Positions 8,321-10,488 of a DNA stretch of 10,488 nt are shown here, piece by piece (within the stretch, counting starts at the first letter, position 1; the number at the start of each line of letters is the position of its first letter). This stretch comes from Isohypsibius dastychi (Eukaryota > Tardigrada > Eutardigrada > Parachela > Isohypsibiidae). The position numbers were made by a program, and so were the translations under genes. The stretch lies in NCBI GenBank assembly GCA_034696485.1, contig JAQIWT010001519.1, forward strand, positions 1-10,488. The letters are read 5' to 3'. The notes beneath the pieces are model-generated. The model was not told the DNA's origin. It ran no database searches and saw only the letters and a list, made by a program, of their open reading frames with translations.

Positions 8321-8437
8321 AATTCGAAATGGGGGCGAAAGGACAAATGTAAGCTCGAAAATATTGGAAATGGGGACAGCAGGAAATTAGGAGAGTCCGG
8401 ATTGAAAATGCAGCAGCTACAAATTGTGTTCGCTGCG

Positions 8438-8451
8438 CACGTGCTTTTATA
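8438..8451 (-). promoter_or_regulatory. TATA box and E-box upstream of the RRM gene
   Basis: On the minus strand TATAAAA (8451-8445) lies about 140 nt upstream of the start codon, followed directly by the palindrome CACGTG (8443-8438). A start site near 8420 would leave an outron of about 105 nt before the acceptor at 8313. The match is clear; promoter function is inferred. The rest of 8310-8654 shows no gene on either strand. Confidence 0.5.
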
Positions 8452-8654
8452 CCGTGGGCATACGCGGGTGAAGGCCGTATGCGAAACCACCCGGTGGACC
8501 CCAATGCTATGTGATCGCTATCTGGCGCATGTCTCGACCGTCAACTGCGCAAAACAATTTCAAAAGCACAACAAATCGTTGATTTTCAGAAAACAAGACA
8601 ATTTCAACATTCGGATTCGGCATTCCGTGTTATTGAAATTATTCTTTTGCAAGG

Positions 8655-8972
8655 ATGAACGGATATCTTCGGTTGCGCGACCTGTCACCAGCGCGGCCAA
8701 AAGGAATCGATTTCGAATTTGAAATTCTGAAGTCATGGAAAGATTTTCGCACCCCGGTCATGATAACTGGTTATTCACATGAACCTGAACCCAAGCCGTT
8801 TCCGGAAATCTTTTATTTCTGTAATGGAAGAAAAATCGAAGGACGGCTGGAAAGAAAGGCTCGGGCAGAATGGAAAATGGAATTACAACGGAGCAAACGA
8901 TCCAAGTCAGCTCCCGCTCGAATGCAATGGCAGGAAAAGGAAACCACCATTGAGCCCTGTTCAGATATCTAG
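8655..8972 (+). CDS. possible small protein, 105 aa, unrecognised
   Basis: ATG at 8655 runs to TAG at 8970-8972. The frame is open only from 8637, so if this is a gene it starts here or is an exon. TTTTGCAAG just before the ATG could be a weak acceptor. Codon use looks genuine. The product starts with a mixed stretch with hydrophobic and aromatic residues (FEFEILKSWKDF), contains a Pro-rich turn (EPEPKPFPE) and ends basic (KARAEWKMELQRSKRSK). No signal peptide, membrane segment or known domain is seen. It lies divergent from the RRM gene and could be the 3' end of a retroelement ORF, given the LTR-like start at 9165. A chance ORF is not excluded. Confidence 0.4.
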   Translation: MNGYLRLRDLSPARPKGIDFEFEILKSWKDFRTPVMITGYSHEPEPKPFPEIFYFCNGRKIEGRLERKARAEWKMELQRSKRSKSAPARMQWQEKETTIEPCSDI

Positions 8973-9293
8973 CCCTAGTTTATTTATGTTGTTTTCTGTT
9001 GGTTGTTGAAGATTTCGAACAGCGGGAGACATATGAATGAATGATAAAATCGAACATGAAAATTGAACGTTTCCGGCGATATTCTGTACCACGTACTTTC
9101 GTAAGGGGGAAAAAACGATTACCAGGGGTGCCGACCGTTCAACGGTTACAACAGGGGGACTTGATGTAATGTCCCGAAATGAACTAAGCCGAAGCCAGTT
9201 CGTCTTGAAATCTGGAAACCTTTCTGGAGCTCTCGGATACTTTTGCTTGCTAATTGTCTCTTGTTCTTGCCTGCGTACCTCAACTGCCTAAAA
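8973..9293. other. spacer with a purine tract and LTR-like start
   Basis: No ORF of note. A G-rich purine run, AGGGGGA (9153-9159), is followed by TGTAATGTCCCG at 9165-9176. In many Ty3/gypsy elements a polypurine tract of this kind directly precedes an LTR beginning TGT. No second copy of this start is seen in the window, so it may be an isolated LTR fragment or chance. A second purine run, AAGGGGGAAAAAA, lies at 9104-9116. The sequence from 9177 to the ATG at 9294 shows no TATA box and no strong acceptor. Confidence 0.35.
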
Positions 9294-10245
9294 ATGTCGG
9301 ATCTGTTGTCTGAGGGAGAAATTCGGAAGATATTCGAGAACGTGTTCGATGAGCACGAACGAGACAAGGTGAGCTGAGATATTATTGCGAATTGCATTAA
9401 ATTCTAGAAAATGCTTGAATGAGTTTACCGATACAAATCAGTGCCATTTTTAGACACCGACTAGAAATCGGCCTGGAATGACTTGGGAACGTCTACCTTC
9501 AAAGAATCGACGCCGAAAGCATCGAAACGTCATCCCGACTCAACAGGAATCAGGATCTCATCCAACTTCCGCAACTGGTGTTGCTTCGGAATGTTCTTGC
9601 GCGGATTGCTTAAAGTATCCAAGAATGGGACGATTGAACGAGAAGTATCGCTTGTTGGCGATGGAAAAGGCCAAGTCATCGCCGAAGAGCCCATCGAAGA
9701 CCCAGGGAAACGACCTGCCAGTTCCCCGGGCTCCCGCTAATGAAATCAACAATGTCGTTCAAGAAATGAAACGAAAGGAAGCTGCGGACGGCGAACGGAT
9801 GAATAACGTCAAGGATAGTTCTCCCAAGTCGGCTGAGAAGAATTTGCGGCTGCCAGAAGAGCATCGAATCCGACCGGAAATTGACAGCAAAACTCACCGA
9901 TCTGTGGTCTACATTGATGTTCCGAAAGGTGTCGTGACTATGAACGAATGGGACGTAGCCATCCACTTCATCACGATCTGTGCAAAGGGACTAAACCGGG
10001 AATCGAACTTTTATGTTCGATCAGCAGTCGCTCATTCGGAGCTCATGCGAGAGCTGGAGGAAATCAAGCAATCTGGAGGATTTGGCTTGGACCATGACCG
10101 CGAGTGGGAAGTAAAGATGTTGCAGAACATTGTCGATTTTGGGAAAGGCTTGAAGAAACAACAGTGCTACCGACTTTCCCATGTGATGCACTACATTCGT
10201 GACCGGAAATGGGTTCCAGCGACTTTCTTTAATCAAGTTTTGTGA
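9294..10245 (+). CDS. unrecognised basic protein, exons 9294-9368 and 9454-10245 (288 aa)
   Basis: Exon 1 encodes 25 residues from ATG 9294 and ends at a GTGAGC donor. Intron 9369-9453 (85 nt, ending CATTTTTAG) is phase 0. Exon 2 is open for 264 codons to TGA 10243-10245. The N-terminus is acidic (SEGEIRKIFENVFDEHERD). It is followed by a basic cluster KNRRRKHRN (9502-9528), a Cys cluster CSCADC (9592-9609), a Ser/Pro/Lys-rich linker and a C-terminal half that looks folded, with alternating hydrophobic strands and helices. It has no signal peptide or membrane segment. CxCx2C alone is too short to call a zinc finger. An intron-like segment with a motif shared with the pol 3' region follows, so this may be a retroelement Gag-like ORF; that is inference. 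I do not recognise the family. Confidence 0.7.
9369..9453 (+). other. intron of the 9294 gene
   Basis: The donor is AAG/GTGAGC and the acceptor is CATTTTTAG, 85 nt, phase 0. The intron contains in-frame stops. The competing acceptor ATTCTAG at 9401-9407 would run into a TGA after four codons. Confidence 0.7.
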
Positions 10246-10259
10246 AAGGAGGATTTATG

Positions 10260-10469
10260 GTAAGAATTGACATTATTGAAAAATTTTGAGGTAACCAACA
10301 ACCGAGTTTTGAAAGAGTTTGGCAGAAATTCTGAATTTTGAGAATTCTAATTTTGGTTGATTGAATTGGGATCAACTACAGAGACGTAGTTGTTTGCCCT
10401 TTCCGAAGTTTTGAAAGACATCGTCTTTCTGGACTCTTTCTTTCTTTATTTTTATTTGTTTATTTACAG
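10260..10469 (+). other. intron-like segment after the 9294 gene
   Basis: A strong GTAAGAA donor directly follows the ATG at 10257-10259, and the segment ends with a T-rich tract and TTTACAG at 10469 (210 nt). It lies 14 nt after the TGA of the 9294 gene. It is either a 3' UTR intron or the first intron of a second ORF whose first exon in view ends right after ATG. Hairpins occur at 10373-10392 (CAACTAC/GTAGTTG) and 10413-10429 (GAAAGAC/GTCTTTC). Confidence 0.6.
10393..10429 (+). repeat. TTTGCCC...TCCGAAGT motif with hairpin, copy 3
   Basis: TTTGCCCTTTCCGAAGTT matches the lead of the two post-pol copies, then a 7-bp hairpin (10413-10419 with 10423-10429, 3-nt loop) follows. It ends 40 nt before the acceptor at 10469, close to the 48 nt of copy 2. 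There is no AATAAA here, and the right arm does not end in ACTTCGG. Confidence 0.6.
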
Positions 10470-10488
10470 CGGACAACGGCTAGCGCTC

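Noticed and set aside
9992-10008. tRNA T-loop-like sequence on the minus strand (GTTCGATTCCCG)
   Set aside because: No T-stem pairing or A-box in place, and it lies within the coding exon of the 9294 gene.
10246-10259. AGGAGG before ATG, like a bacterial ribosome-binding site
   Set aside because: The region is clearly eukaryotic with spliced genes; the match is chance.
1-10488. CRISPR array, bacterial operon or prophage
   Set aside because: No regularly spaced repeats, no bacterial gene organisation, and clear spliceosomal introns.

Overview
The window looks like nuclear DNA of a nematode, most likely Caenorhabditis or a close relative. Introns are short and AT-rich, with GTAAG- or GTGAG-type donors and acceptors of the TTTCAG/TTTGCAG/TTTACAG kind. 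Two start codons sit 1 to 4 nt after such an acceptor, as expected for spliced-leader trans-splicing. A Ty3/gypsy polyprotein fills the first 4.4 kb. The species call is an inference; no marker gene is present.

Layout. (1) 1-4443 (+): 5'-truncated Ty3/gypsy pol with intact-looking reverse transcriptase, RNase H and integrase, an unusually long charged linker between RNase H and integrase, and a long charged C-terminal tail. (2) 4440-4732: a non-coding stretch with two hairpins, each followed by AATAAA; it is also a possible intron joining pol in frame to the next gene. (3) 4734-6761 (+): an unrecognised gene that I resolve into three exons (about 602 aa), with poly(A) signals at 6943-6964. 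(4) 6965-7479: no convincing gene; it holds a 24-bp direct repeat and copies of AAAGGTCACC. (5) 7480-8309 (-): a clear three-exon gene for a 210-aa protein with two RRM domains, with a trans-splice-type acceptor and a TATA box upstream. (6) 8655-8972 (+): a possible small gene. (7) 9151-9176: a purine tract followed by an LTR-like start. (8) 9294-10245 (+): a two-exon gene for an unrecognised 288-aa basic protein, followed by an intron-like segment to 10469 whose 3' part carries a third copy of the TTTGCCC...TCCGAAGT motif seen twice after pol.

How the parts may relate. The pol gene is a retroelement gene with all catalytic motifs. The gene after it may belong to the same element, either as an extra spliced 3' exon set or as a separately trans-spliced ORF, or it may be a host gene into whose neighbourhood the element inserted. 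The motif shared by the non-coding stretches at 4440-4732 and 10260-10469 hints that the pol unit and the 9294 gene belong to one repeat family. The RRM gene reads like an ordinary host gene. No LTR pair is visible, so element boundaries cannot be set from this window.
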